A program made the position numbers and the translations under genes. 35,940 nucleotides of DNA, from positions 37,511 to 73,450 of the forward strand of contig PAYS01000009.1 of NCBI GenBank assembly GCA_002715265.1, written 5' to 3'. The notes beneath the pieces were generated by a model, which did not search any database, had not been told where the DNA came from, and saw only the letters and a list, made by a program, of their open reading frames with translations. The DNA comes from Candidatus Pelagibacterales bacterium. Lineage in GTDB: Bacteria; Pseudomonadota; Alphaproteobacteria; TMED109. Below are positions 1 through 11,137 of the stretch, piece after piece; positions within the stretch are counted from its first letter, which is position 1; every line of letters starts with the position of its first letter.

Positions 1-50
1 ACCTAAGTTATATAGGAAATACAAAATACCATGAATAATATCAAGTATTA
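1..50. other. short flank left of tgt, nothing assignable
   Basis: These 50 bases follow the tgt stop codon. Two plus-strand frames are open from the window edge and end at stops at 32-34 and just after it, so the tail of a plus-strand gene could end here. The fragments are too short to identify. I see no hairpin with a T-run and no tRNA end. Confidence 0.3.
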
Positions 51-2208
<2,158 letters not shown>

Positions 2209-2219
2209 ATTAAAAAATT

Positions 2220-2756
2220 CTATAAATCAGCTTTAATTTTCATTGAAACAATTATATCTGGATCACCTATTATAGCACCATTTGCACCTTCACCTTTTTT
2301 TATAGAATCTACATGTTCCATTCCGTCTATAACTTGTCCCCAAACTGTATACTGTCCATTCAAATGAGGCGCATCGTCAAAACATATAAAGAATTGGCTA
2401 TCTGCACTATTTGGATCTCTAGCTCTAGCCATAGAAAGAGTTCCTCTTATATGACGCTCATTATTAAATTCAGCAACTATATTTTGTCCTGAACCTCCAG
2501 TTCCATTGCCTAATGGGTCACCTGTTTGAGCCATAAACCCCGCTATAACTCTATGAAAAGTTAGACCGTCATAAAAACCTTCTCTAACTAATTCTTTTAT
2601 TCTTGCTACATGCATAGGAGCAACTTCTGGCTTCATTTCTATAGTAACAGTCCCATCCTTAAGTTCTAATAACAAAATATTTTCGTCATTTGCATTTGCA
2701 GTCATTGTAAATCCAATCATAATTATAATTAATAAAAAACTTTTAATAATTTTCAT
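2220..2756 (-). CDS. secreted cyclophilin-type peptidyl-prolyl isomerase
   Basis: Catalyses cis/trans isomerisation of prolyl bonds, probably in the periplasm. I place the start at the ATG ending at 2756 (178 residues). It follows a GGGTGGTG ribosome binding site, and the TTG four codons further up lies within that site. The N-terminus is a signal peptide: Lys-rich start, hydrophobic stretch of about 15 residues, then a likely Ala-x-Ala cleavage (TANANDE). The single cyclophilin domain shows FHRVI, GFMAQTGDP, GTLSMAR, SQFFI and the NGQYTVWG loop. The Trp contacting cyclosporin in human CypA is His here, as in many bacterial members. It lies between coaD and queA, an alphaproteobacterial arrangement. 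I cannot tell PpiA from PpiB, so no symbol is given. Confidence 0.93.
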   Translation of the reverse strand: MKIIKSFLLIIIMIGFTMTANANDENILLLELKDGTVTIEMKPEVAPMHVARIKELVREGFYDGLTFHRVIAGFMAQTGDPLGNGTGGSGQNIVAEFNNERHIRGTLSMARARDPNSADSQFFICFDDAPHLNGQYTVWGQVIDGMEHVDSIKKGEGANGAIIGDPDIIVSMKIKADL

Positions 2757-2777
2757 ATCACCACCCAATATAAATAT

Positions 2778-3266
2778 TTATTTTTTTTCTTTCATTGCTT
2801 TAAGCACATTTTCAGATACAAAGCTAGAAATATCACCATCAAATATAAATATTTCTTTAACTAATCTTGAAGAAATAAATTGCTGATTTTCGCTGGCCAT
2901 TAAAAAAACCGTTTCTATTTCTGAATCGAGCCTTGCATTCATTCCTGTCATCTGAAATTCATATTCAAAATCAGTTACAGCTCGCAAACCTCGAACTATT
3001 AATTTTGCATTTATTTCTCTCGCGTAATTAACTAATAAACCATTAAACGACTTTACTTCTATGAATTCTGACAAACCTAAATTTTTTATATCCTCTTTAA
3101 CTAATTTTTCACGAGTTTTATAATCAAAAAAGCCAGTTTTACCCAAATTAACTGCTATACCAATAACTAATTTATCTACAACTTTTAAAGCTCTTTTAAT
3201 AATATCTATATGACCATTTGTAATAGGATCAAATGATCCAGGATATAATCCAATTCTTTTAGTCAT
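2778..3266 (-). CDS. coaD: phosphopantetheine adenylyltransferase (CoaD)
   Basis: Makes dephospho-CoA from ATP and 4'-phosphopantetheine, the penultimate step of coenzyme A synthesis. The 162-residue length is standard. The nucleotidyltransferase TxGH motif is TNGH at residues 16-19, behind the YPGSFDPI phosphate-binding strand. [11 protein letters not shown] (93-103) and ISSRLVKEI (131-139) are the other family signatures. The ATG lies inside the last codons of gyrA (8-base overlap), so its translation is probably coupled to gyrA. The 3' end is close to the cyclophilin gene. All active-site blocks are intact. Confidence 0.97.
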   Translation of the reverse strand: MTKRIGLYPGSFDPITNGHIDIIKRALKVVDKLVIGIAVNLGKTGFFDYKTREKLVKEDIKNLGLSEFIEVKSFNGLLVNYAREINAKLIVRGLRAVTDFEYEFQMTGMNARLDSEIETVFLMASENQQFISSRLVKEIFIFDGDISSFVSENVLKAMKEKK

Positions 3267-6018
3267 GCTCTAAGTCCTTTTCGCTTGAATCGTTATTTAC
3301 TTCTTTATCCAAATCTATATCACTCTCTTCATCATCATTATTTTCATTTACAGATAAAGCTGTAACCGATACAACATTTTCTCCCTTATCTATGGAAAAT
3401 AATGTTACTCCTTGTGTATTCCTTGAAGCAATCCTTATATCATTTACAGGAGACCTAATTATCCTTCCTGCATCTGTAACCATCATTATATGATCAGTAT
3501 CTTCTACAGGAAAAGATCCAATAACAGAGCCATTTCTTTCAGACGTTTCTATGTTTATTATTCCTTGCCCACCCCTATTAGTAATTCTATATTCATATGC
3601 CGATGTTCTTTTTCCATAACCATTCTGCGTCACTGTCAATATATACTGATCATTATTGTTCATACTTTCAAAATCATTCTCTGACATCAGATCTTGTTTT
3701 TCACCTCGTCTAGTAGATGCCGCTGCCTTCAAATATAAAGTTCTGGTTTCGATATCTGTTTGAATATGATTTAATACAGAAATTGATATTACAAAATCAT
3801 CTTTTTTAAGTCTTATTCCTCGGACACCTATAGACCCTCTTCCCTTAAATAAGCGAACATCATGTGATCTAAACCTCATACATTTTCCATGAGATGCTGA
3901 TAGCAATATATCCTGATCTTTTTTACATGGAACCACACCAACAAGTGAATCCCCATCAATTAACTTCATAGCAATTTTTCCATTAGATTTAATATTTGAA
4001 AAATCAGATAATGCATTTCTCCTAACATTACCAGATTTTGTTGCAAACATTAGATCTGGAGCGTCATCTCCATTTTCAGGAAGCGGCATCATAGTTGTTA
4101 CTTTTTCACCTTCATCTAAAGGTAATAAATTTACAATTGGCCTTCCTCTAGCTTGAGGAGCTCCTTGAGGTAGCTTATATACCTTTAACTCATATACTAT
4201 TCCTGTTGTTGTAAAAAATAATACTGGATCATGAGTATTTAAAACAAATACTTGTCTAACAAAATCTTCATCTTTCACAGACATAGCAGCTCTTCCTTTT
4301 CCTCCTCTTTTCTGAGCTCTATAAGTATTTAAAGGCGTTCTTTTAATATAACCTCCATTCGTAAGTGTTACTACCATATCCTCTTTTTCAATTAGTGATT
4401 CTACATCTTGATTTAATTCTACATCTAAAATTTCACTCCTTCTTGGTACTGCAAATTGCTGCTTTATTTGTTCAAACTCATCTTTCATAATATCCATAAG
4501 CTTATCTCTAGACCTCAGAATAGATAGAAACTCTATTATATTTTGAACTATATCTTTTAGTTCTTCTACAATTTTATCCCTTTCTAATCCTGTTAATCGT
4601 TGCAAACGGAGTTCTAAAATAGCTTTAGCTTGTGAATTAGATAACTTGTACATTCCTTTTTCATCAGCAGCATCACTAGGATCACCTATTAAATCTATTA
4701 AATCAGTAATATCTTTTGCATCCCAATTTCTGTCTAATAATAATTTTTTAGCTTCATCTGAATCCTTAGAAGACTTTATTAACGCTATAACCTCATCTAT
4801 ATTTGCAACAGCCAAAGCTAAACCAACTAAAATATTGGCCCTTTCTCTTGCTTTTTCTAAATCATACAAAGTTCTTCGAGTAATTACTTCCTCTCTAAAA
4901 CTTAAAAATGAATCTAGTATTTGTCGCGTACTTAGTTGTTCAGGTCTTCCTCCATTTAATGCGAGCATATTAACTCCAAAATATGTTTGTAATGGAGAAT
5001 GCTTATATATTTGATTAAGCACAACTTCAGGCGTAGCATCTTTTTTAAGCTCTATAACTACTCTAACTCCTACTCTATCAGATTCATCACGAAGATCAGA
5101 GATGCCTTCTATATTTTTATTTCTAACTGCATCTGCTATTTGTTCTATCATACGAGCTTTATTTACTTGATAAGGAACTTCAGAAATAATTATAGCCTCT
5201 TTATCTTTACGAAGTGTTTCAATAGAAGTTTTACCTCTCATTACTATTGAGCCTCTTCCCGTTTCAAAAGCTGACTTAATACCTACTCTTCCTATTATTT
5301 GACCACCTGTAGGGAAATCAGGACCTGGAATAATTTCTAAAAGCTTATCATTTGTTATACTTGAGTCATTAATTATAGATACACAGGCATCTATAATTTC
5401 TCCTAAGTTATGAGGAGGAATATTAGTTGCCATTCCAACAGCAATGCCACCAGCCCCATTTACTAATAAATTAGGGAACTTAGCTGGCAATACACTTGGT
5501 TCTCTGGTTGAATTATCATAGTTATCCTGAAAATCAATTGTATTTTTATCTATATCGTCAATTAACATATTAGCCGCTTGATCCATTCTAACCTCTGTAT
5601 ATCTCATAGCAGCTGGAGGATCTCCATCCATAGAACCAAAATTACCTTGACCATCTAATAACTTTAAACTCATAGAAAATGGTTGAGCCATTCTAACCAT
5701 TGCATCATAAATCGCATTATCGCCATGTGGATGATACTTACCCATTACATCTCCTATAACTCTAGCAGATTTTCTATAGGGCCTATTCCAATGGTAACCA
5801 CCTTCCTTCATTGCATATAAAATTCTTCTATGAACAGGCTTTAAACCATCTCTTACGTCTGGTAATGCTCTACTAACTATAACACTCATTGCATAGTCTA
5901 AGTAAGACTTACGCATTTCATCAGATATTGCTACTGGTACATGCGTATCTTTTGAAGAGTCATCATCATTATTATTAAATTCTTCTTCAGGTATGTCTGA
6001 GTCGTCTGTTCCTGACAA
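3259..6018 (-). CDS. gyrA: DNA gyrase subunit A
   Basis: Cleaves and rejoins DNA in the gyrase A2B2 complex to introduce negative supercoils. The 919-residue protein has the winged-helix/tower/coiled-coil breakage domain with catalytic Tyr140 in AAMRYTE. A C-terminal beta-pinwheel follows, with its GyrA box as QKRGGKG near residue 560. The last 30 residues are very acidic, like the regulatory tail of E. coli GyrA. At the quinolone-contact position (E. coli Ser83) it has Asn101; the E. coli Asp87 equivalent is kept as Asp105. The start is a TTG with AGGGA eight bases upstream, and the next ATG (codon 35) would cut the conserved N-terminal arm. coaD overlaps its end; ssb lies 78 bp upstream on the same strand. 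Confidence 0.98.
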   Translation of the reverse strand: MSGTDDSDIPEEEFNNNDDDSSKDTHVPVAISDEMRKSYLDYAMSVIVSRALPDVRDGLKPVHRRILYAMKEGGYHWNRPYRKSARVIGDVMGKYHPHGDNAIYDAMVRMAQPFSMSLKLLDGQGNFGSMDGDPPAAMRYTEVRMDQAANMLIDDIDKNTIDFQDNYDNSTREPSVLPAKFPNLLVNGAGGIAVGMATNIPPHNLGEIIDACVSIINDSSITNDKLLEIIPGPDFPTGGQIIGRVGIKSAFETGRGSIVMRGKTSIETLRKDKEAIIISEVPYQVNKARMIEQIADAVRNKNIEGISDLRDESDRVGVRVVIELKKDATPEVVLNQIYKHSPLQTYFGVNMLALNGGRPEQLSTRQILDSFLSFREEVITRRTLYDLEKARERANILVGLALAVANIDEVIALIKSSKDSDEAKKLLLDRNWDAKDITDLIDLIGDPSDAADEKGMYKLSNSQAKAILELRLQRLTGLERDKIVEELKDIVQNIIEFLSILRSRDKLMDIMKDEFEQIKQQFAVPRRSEILDVELNQDVESLIEKEDMVVTLTNGGYIKRTPLNTYRAQKRGGKGRAAMSVKDEDFVRQVFVLNTHDPVLFFTTTGIVYELKVYKLPQGAPQARGRPIVNLLPLDEGEKVTTMMPLPENGDDAPDLMFATKSGNVRRNALSDFSNIKSNGKIAMKLIDGDSLVGVVPCKKDQDILLSASHGKCMRFRSHDVRLFKGRGSIGVRGIRLKKDDFVISISVLNHIQTDIETRTLYLKAAASTRRGEKQDLMSENDFESMNNNDQYILTVTQNGYGKRTSAYEYRITNRGGQGIINIETSERNGSVIGSFPVEDTDHIMMVTDAGRIIRSPVNDIRIASRNTQGVTLFSIDKGENVVSVTALSVNENNDDEESDIDLDKEVNNDSSEKDLEHD

Positions 6019-6096
6019 GTTATTTATCCCTATAATATATGATTATCTTACTATATTTAGTATATTAGAGCAAGCTATAGACAATATTTTGATTTG

Positions 6097-6591
6097 TTAA
6101 AAAGGTATATCATCATCTATATCAGAATCGATTTTCTCAATGCTTTCAGGAAGACTATTAGAAGCTTTATCATTAGAAACCTTGTCATCCATATCATTAT
6201 TCACATTTTCATTATTTGACATAGAAGAATTATTTTCACCTCTGCTATCTAAAAACGTCATCTCTCCTTTAAAATTTCTTAAAACTACTTCGGTAGAATA
6301 TTTCTCTTGTCCATTTGCATCGGTCCATTTTCTAGTTTCTAACTGACCTTCTATAAACAATTTTGAACCTTTTTTTACATATTGTTCTATAAGATTTATT
6401 AAATTTTCATTAAATACAACTACTCTATGCCATTGAGTTCTCTCTTTTTGTTCATTTGTCTCTCTATCTTTCCAACGCTCACTAGTTGCTAATGAAAGAT
6501 TACAAACTCTCCCTCCACTTTGAAAAGATCTTATTTCAGGATCCTGACCAACATTTCCAATCAATATAACTTTATTTACACTACCTGCCAT
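6097..6591 (-). CDS. ssb: single-stranded DNA-binding protein (SSB)
   Basis: Binds single-stranded DNA as a homotetramer during replication, recombination and repair. The OB fold fills roughly residues 1-110 (VNKVILIGNVGQDPE, then SLATSERWKD, TQWHRVVVF and LFIEGQLETRKW). A polar, Asn/Asp-rich linker follows. The last residues are DDDIPF, the acidic tip that docks partner proteins. The 164-residue length is normal. It diverges from uvrA with 95 bp between the two starts and lies upstream of gyrA on the same strand, an order common in alphaproteobacteria. No LexA-type box is visible in the shared upstream region. Confidence 0.98.
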   Translation of the reverse strand: MAGSVNKVILIGNVGQDPEIRSFQSGGRVCNLSLATSERWKDRETNEQKERTQWHRVVVFNENLINLIEQYVKKGSKLFIEGQLETRKWTDANGQEKYSTEVVLRNFKGEMTFLDSRGENNSSMSNNENVNNDMDDKVSNDKASNSLPESIEKIDSDIDDDIPF

Positions 6592-6686
6592 CTACTTACC
6601 CTTTAATTTTATATTATAAATATAATACAAAACTCGCAAAGATCCTACAACTGCTTTATATATTTATTAAATAATAGGTAATGAAA
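6592..6686. promoter_or_regulatory. shared upstream region of ssb and uvrA
   Basis: Both divergent genes must be transcribed from this 95-bp A+T-rich gap. On the minus strand a perfect TATAAT (6618 down to 6613) lies about 20 bases upstream of ssb, with only a poor -35 match (TTTGCG) at suitable distance. On the plus strand a TATAAT at 6621-6626 could serve uvrA but has no recognisable -35. The alphaproteobacterial LexA pattern GTTC-N7-GTTC or GAAC-N7-GAAC is absent. Promoter placement is a weak inference. Confidence 0.35.
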
Positions 6687-9542
6687 ATGAGAAGAAAACA
6701 AAATAGCAAAAATATAAGTAACTTTCTAGATATTATAGGAGCATCAGAAAATAACTTAAAAGACTTAAACTTAAAAATTCCAAAAAATAAATTAGTTATT
6801 CTTACCGGCGTTTCTGGAAGCGGAAAATCTTCATTAGCTTTTGATACAATTTACGCAGAAGGACAAAGAAGATATGTAGAAAGCTTATCTGCATACGCAA
6901 GACAGTTTCTGGAATTAATGCAAAAACCAAAAGTTGAACATATAGGTGGATTATCTCCCGCAATAGCAATTAACCAAAAATCAGTATCCCATAACCCTAG
7001 ATCTACTGTTTCCACTGTAACAGAGATAAATGACTACTTAAGATTATTATATGCAAGAGTAGGAATTGCATATTCTCCTTTAACCGGCAAACCTATAACT
7101 AGTCAAACCATTCCACAAATGGTTGATTCAATCATAAATATGGGAGAAGGTGCAAAAGCATATATTTTGTCTCCAATTGTAAGAAATAGAAAAGGAGAGC
7201 ATAAAAAAGAATTAGATAAATTAATAAAAATGGGATTTCAGAGAATTAAAATTAATAGCACATTGTATGATATTGATGAAATTCCAAAAATAGATAAAAA
7301 TGTTAATAATACATTAGAAGTAGTTGTAGATAGAATAATAATTAAAGAATCATTGTCACAAAGAATCTCAGAAAGTATTGAAACGGCATTAGATTTGTCA
7401 GATGGCCTAGTAAATGTTGAAAACCTTAATGATAATAAAACTACTACATTCTCATCTAAATTTGCTTGCCCAGTATCAGGCTTCACAATAGAAGAAATTG
7501 AACCAAGACTTTTTTCTTTTAATAATCCTGCAGGTGCATGCAGTAAATGTGATGGGTTAGGAGAACAAAGTTTCTTTAATCAAGAATTAATTATTCCAAA
7601 TAAGAATATTTCTTTAAATGATGGTGCCATAAAACCTTGGTCGGGAAGAGGGAAAGATTACTATTTACAAGCACTAGAAGGACTAGCTAAACATAATAAA
7701 ATGTCTTTAGATACGCCATGGAATAAATTAAGTGCTAAGCAACAAAATGATATCTTATTTGGAACAGAAAATAAAAATATATTGATTAAATATTCGCAAA
7801 ACTCTGAATATATTAATATAAATAAGCCATTCATTGGTGTTATTCCATCTTTGGAAAAAAGATTAAAGGAATCAAATGATCCATGGTTTAGAGATGAAAT
7901 AACTAAGTTTCAATCAATAGAGGATTGCGACAAATGTTCAGGTTTTAGATTAAATGAACAAGCATTATCTGTAAAAATTGATGAACTTCATATTGGAGAA
8001 GTTACAAAATTTACTATAAACAACATGCATAAATGGATAAATAATATTAGCTCCAAACTATCAAATCAATCTAAAGAAATAGCATTACCTATAATAAAAG
8101 AAATATCTGATAGACTTAAATTTTTGATGGATGTGGGGCTTGATTATCTAACCTTAAATAGAAAATCAAATACATTATCAGGAGGAGAGAGTCAAAGAAT
8201 ACGTTTAGCTTCACAAATAGGATCTGGTCTTACTGGAATTCTTTATGTATTAGATGAACCTTCTATAGGTTTACATCAAAGAGATAACATTAAATTAATT
8301 AAAACTCTTAAAAATTTAAGAGACCTTGGAAACACGGTAATTGTTGTAGAGCATGACGAAGAGGCTATGCTTGAGTCAGATTATCTAATAGATATAGGGC
8401 CAGGAGCAGGAATAAATGGAGGATATATAACTGCCAAAGGAACTCCATCTCAAGTTTCACAGAATAAAAATAGTCTTACAGGAAATTATTTATCTGGTAA
8501 AAAACTAATAGAAATTCCCTCAATAAGGAGAAAACCAAAAAATAATAATTTCATAAATTTAAAAAATGCTAAATCAAATAATCTTAAGAATGTAAACCTT
8601 AAAATACCTACAGGAACCTTTACCACTATTACAGGAGTATCAGGATCAGGCAAATCTTCGTTAATTATAGAAACTTTACTTCCTGCTTTAGAAAAAAATA
8701 TTAATACTAAAAGTAAATTTAAAATTGGAAATTATGAAAGTATAAGTGGAATATCATCTTTTGATAAAATTGTAGAAATTAATCAATCTCCAATTGGTAG
8801 GACTCCAAGATCCAATCCAGCAACATATACAGGAGCTTTTACACCTATTAGAGAATGGTTTGCCCACACTAACGAAGCAAAGCTTAGAGGTTACAAACCT
8901 GGTAGATTTTCATTTAATGTAAAAGGTGGAAGATGTGAAGCATGTCAGGGGGATGGTATAGTAAAGATAGAAATGCACTTTTTGCCAGATGTATACGTTA
9001 AATGCGAAGAATGCAATGGACAAAGATATAATAGAGAAACATTAGAAATATTGTTTAAAAACAAAAATATATTTAATATTCTTGACATGACTATTGAAGA
9101 GTCAAAAAATTATTTCAAGAACATACCTGCTATTTATAATAAAATTGAAACCTTATCAAAAGTAGGACTTGATTACATAAAACTTGGTCAATCTGCTACT
9201 ACTTTATCTGGTGGCGAAGCTCAAAGAATTAAACTTTCTAAGGAACTATCAAGAAGATCAACAGGCAATACTATATATATATTAGATGAACCTACTACAG
9301 GACTGCACTTTGAAGATGTGAAAAAACTCTTAAAAGTATTAAATACATTAGCTGATAATGGTAATACGGTAATAGTAATAGAGCATAACTTAGATATAAT
9401 TAAATGTTCAGACTGGATCATTGATCTTGGTCCTGAAGGAGGAGAAAATGGGGGTCAAATAATAGCAGAAGGAACTCCTGAGAATTTAGTTAATTTCAAA
9501 AATAGTTATACTGGAAAATACTTAAAAAAATACTTCAAATAA
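6687..9542 (+). CDS. uvrA: excinuclease ABC subunit A (UvrA)
   Basis: Damage-recognition ATPase of nucleotide excision repair; it loads UvrB onto lesions. I prefer the ATG at 6687 (951 residues), eight bases after AGG; the ATG at 6681 is only two bases from it. There are two ABC modules: Walker A GVSGSGKS at about 41-48 and 650-657, and signatures LSGGESQ near 497 and LSGGEAQ near 840, each followed by LDEP. The UvrB-binding and insertion regions lie inside the first half. The zinc module near 750-785 has all four Cys (CEAC...CEEC). The first module, near 261, reads CPVS...CSKC and so lacks one Cys, a variant I recall from other alphaproteobacteria. Its stop abuts the stop of the convergent glyoxalase gene. 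Confidence 0.98.
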   Translation: MRRKQNSKNISNFLDIIGASENNLKDLNLKIPKNKLVILTGVSGSGKSSLAFDTIYAEGQRRYVESLSAYARQFLELMQKPKVEHIGGLSPAIAINQKSVSHNPRSTVSTVTEINDYLRLLYARVGIAYSPLTGKPITSQTIPQMVDSIINMGEGAKAYILSPIVRNRKGEHKKELDKLIKMGFQRIKINSTLYDIDEIPKIDKNVNNTLEVVVDRIIIKESLSQRISESIETALDLSDGLVNVENLNDNKTTTFSSKFACPVSGFTIEEIEPRLFSFNNPAGACSKCDGLGEQSFFNQELIIPNKNISLNDGAIKPWSGRGKDYYLQALEGLAKHNKMSLDTPWNKLSAKQQNDILFGTENKNILIKYSQNSEYININKPFIGVIPSLEKRLKESNDPWFRDEITKFQSIEDCDKCSGFRLNEQALSVKIDELHIGEVTKFTINNMHKWINNISSKLSNQSKEIALPIIKEISDRLKFLMDVGLDYLTLNRKSNTLSGGESQRIRLASQIGSGLTGILYVLDEPSIGLHQRDNIKLIKTLKNLRDLGNTVIVVEHDEEAMLESDYLIDIGPGAGINGGYITAKGTPSQVSQNKNSLTGNYLSGKKLIEIPSIRRKPKNNNFINLKNAKSNNLKNVNLKIPTGTFTTITGVSGSGKSSLIIETLLPALEKNINTKSKFKIGNYESISGISSFDKIVEINQSPIGRTPRSNPATYTGAFTPIREWFAHTNEAKLRGYKPGRFSFNVKGGRCEACQGDGIVKIEMHFLPDVYVKCEECNGQRYNRETLEILFKNKNIFNILDMTIEESKNYFKNIPAIYNKIETLSKVGLDYIKLGQSATTLSGGEAQRIKLSKELSRRSTGNTIYILDEPTTGLHFEDVKKLLKVLNTLADNGNTVIVIEHNLDIIKCSDWIIDLGPEGGENGGQIIAEGTPENLVNFKNSYTGKYLKKYFK

Positions 9543-10076
9543 TTACGTATTATTTTTTTCTATCATATTTGCCTGTAGTATTTCTATCCAATATCCATCA
9601 GGATCTTGTATAAATGCTAAACCTTTCATTTTTCCATCATCTGGCTTTTTTATAAATTTTACACCTAATTTTTCAAACCTTTTAGATGCTTTATAAACAT
9701 CAGGTACCGAAAAACCAATATGACCAAAACCTGTTGGATCTGTATTTCCATTATGATAAGAAAAATTTTCCTCATTCTCTGTTCCCCAATTGTGTGTTAG
9801 CTCCAGCATTGCTCTTTGCGAAAATGTCCAAGTAGTCCTTTTGTCATCATCTTTTGGTACTGTACTTTCTACATCACCTGACATAGCTAAGAAATAGAGA
9901 CTAAACTTCATATCTGGAAAATTAATTTTTCTATATAATGTCATACCCATAATACGTGTATAAAAATCCAATGAAACCTTAGGGTTTTTAATGCGCAGCA
10001 TTGTTTGATTAAAAATATATTTCTGCGTATCTGCATCTTGCTTATTATTCAGACCATCAGCTATTTCATAATGCAT
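9543..10076 (-). CDS. gloA: glyoxalase I (lactoylglutathione lyase), eukaryote-like zinc type
   Basis: Converts the methylglyoxal-glutathione hemithioacetal to S-lactoylglutathione. The 177-residue chain holds two beta-alpha-beta-beta-beta repeats. The four metal ligands align with those of human GLO1: Gln24, Glu92, His119 and Glu165. The presence of Gln rather than His at the first position, the longer N-terminus, and blocks such as [17 protein letters not shown] and GYWIEIL place it with the zinc-dependent eukaryote/Pseudomonas class. It therefore differs from the short nickel-dependent E. coli class. AGGGAGA precedes the ATG at good distance. It shares the strand of the secDF cluster but could be an independent unit; its stop is directly next to the uvrA stop. 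Confidence 0.95.
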   Translation of the reverse strand: MHYEIADGLNNKQDADTQKYIFNQTMLRIKNPKVSLDFYTRIMGMTLYRKINFPDMKFSLYFLAMSGDVESTVPKDDDKRTTWTFSQRAMLELTHNWGTENEENFSYHNGNTDPTGFGHIGFSVPDVYKASKRFEKLGVKFIKKPDDGKMKGLAFIQDPDGYWIEILQANMIEKNNT

Positions 10077-10130
10077 ATTAATATTCTCCCTTATTTTTAG
10101 ATATAATAAATAATATTTATATATAAACTT

Positions 10131-10778
10131 CTACCAGTAGCGAAATAATGCTCTTAAAATAATTTTAATTTTATTTAAACCATCATAGTCTCTGTGTAAC
10201 AAATAAAAAAATAAATACTTTCTATCTGGCCTTCTATTCAATTTTTTTGCTCTTTGCAATAAATTTTGCGATCTTTCATTTTCATTCATAAAACTAAAAT
10301 ACTCTGAAATGACTGCAAAATTTAGAGATTTACTGAATTTTCTATCTATAAAACTAATATTCAATAAGTTTTTAATAATAGTGTTCCGTCTTAAAATATA
10401 TTTAATATAACTACTATTTTTTAAAGTAAACTTACCTGACGAATAAAATTTTTCAGCACTATCTACTAAACTTAAATAAATATTTAGTGCTTTTTTGTCT
10501 ACGTTATAAATTTTATAATAAACTCTAAAAAATGGTACATTTGGTACATCTTTATTATTTGTAGATATTAGAAAGTTTCTCCACCAAACAAATTTACTAC
10601 ATATTATATTTTTTTCACTATTACTAAAAATAGTCTTATTAAGCTCCATATATAAATACAATAATAACAATAAAGAACAAAAATCTTTCTTATTTACAAA
10701 TAATAAACTTATATAATATCCTCTATTATAATCTTTTATTTCTTTTATTAATTGTTCAATATCGTTATTAATTTTCAA
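10131..10778 (-). CDS. highly diverged squalene/phytoene synthase-like protein, NDUFAF6-type
   Basis: Very probably the alphaproteobacterial relative of complex I assembly factor NDUFAF6, a non-catalytic member of the trans-isoprenyl synthase fold. Sequence support is thin but consistent. YNRGYYISLLFV (residues 17-28) matches the family's early DRY-x-x-LF pattern, then a LLLLYLYMEL helix and VWWRN at 64-68 (family form QWWRD). The Asp-rich DxxxD motifs of true synthases are absent. Gene position supports the call: it follows the Mth938/NDUFAF3-like gene, the usual alphaproteobacterial pairing. The start is a TTG overlapping the preceding gene by 11 bases, with no evident ribosome binding site, suggesting coupling. 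Base composition is very A+T-rich and the protein is rich in Lys, Asn, Ile, Leu and Tyr, as in fast-evolving genes. Confidence 0.65.
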   Translation of the reverse strand: MKINNDIEQLIKEIKDYNRGYYISLLFVNKKDFCSLLLLLYLYMELNKTIFSNSEKNIICSKFVWWRNFLISTNNKDVPNVPFFRVYYKIYNVDKKALNIYLSLVDSAEKFYSSGKFTLKNSSYIKYILRRNTIIKNLLNISFIDRKFSKSLNFAVISEYFSFMNENERSQNLLQRAKKLNRRPDRKYLFFYLLHRDYDGLNKIKIILRALFRYW

Positions 10779-11136
10779 TTTTTGTTGGCTCTATTATAGC
10801 ACCTATATTCCTACCTTCTGCTATTAATACAGACCAAGTTCTACAAGCAGAGTTTGTATGCATAAATTCTATAGGAATAGAAATTGATGATTTTAAATTT
10901 AAATATTTACTCTTATCAAGAGAATTTAAACTACCATATAGTATTAAGTCTAACTGAATTTTACATAAATTCACTGCATTAGTTATTTCTTTTATGTTTT
11001 CAGAATCCAATTCTATAAATTTATCAGGAAATAATATAAAGGTTCTGGTTAATTTATTACCAGAAATATTAACATAACCATGCCCATATCCTTCTATAAT
11101 TGGAGCACTTACATTAGGATATAGTTCTAAATCCAT
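10768..11136 (-). CDS. Mth938-like domain protein (NDUFAF3 family, DUF498)
   Basis: Bacterial member of the family containing human NDUFAF3, a complex I assembly factor; the bacterial role is not firmly known. From the ATG at 11136 it has 122 residues. EGYGHGYVNISG (15-26), FMHTNSACRTW (91-101) and LIAEGRNIGA (104-113) are the family blocks, the second and third being diagnostic. I chose this ATG because it sits one base past the secF stop and gives the usual N-terminus (short strand, then GYG). An in-frame ATG at 11166 would add ten residues inside secF. Neither has a good ribosome binding site. It is the fourth gene of the yajC-secD-secF cluster and overlaps the NDUFAF6-like gene. Confidence 0.85.
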   Translation of the reverse strand: MDLELYPNVSAPIIEGYGHGYVNISGNKLTRTFILFPDKFIELDSENIKEITNAVNLCKIQLDLILYGSLNSLDKSKYLNLKSSISIPIEFMHTNSACRTWSVLIAEGRNIGAIIEPTKIEN

Positions 11137-11137
11137 A

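Noticed and set aside
4646-5250. Plus-strand open frames of 83-122 codons inside gyrA
   Set aside because: They are antisense shadows of a well-conserved gene, have no recognisable domain, and overlap each other.
7466-7560. Possible broken first zinc module in UvrA (Ser in place of one Cys)
   Set aside because: The CPVSGF form is, to my recollection, common among alphaproteobacterial UvrA proteins; the rest of the protein is intact, so it is not a defect.
10131-10778. The poorly conserved 215-codon gene as a spurious frame or pseudogene
   Set aside because: It is open over its full length, overlaps its upstream neighbour in operon fashion, and keeps NDUFAF6-like landmarks in the expected order and position.
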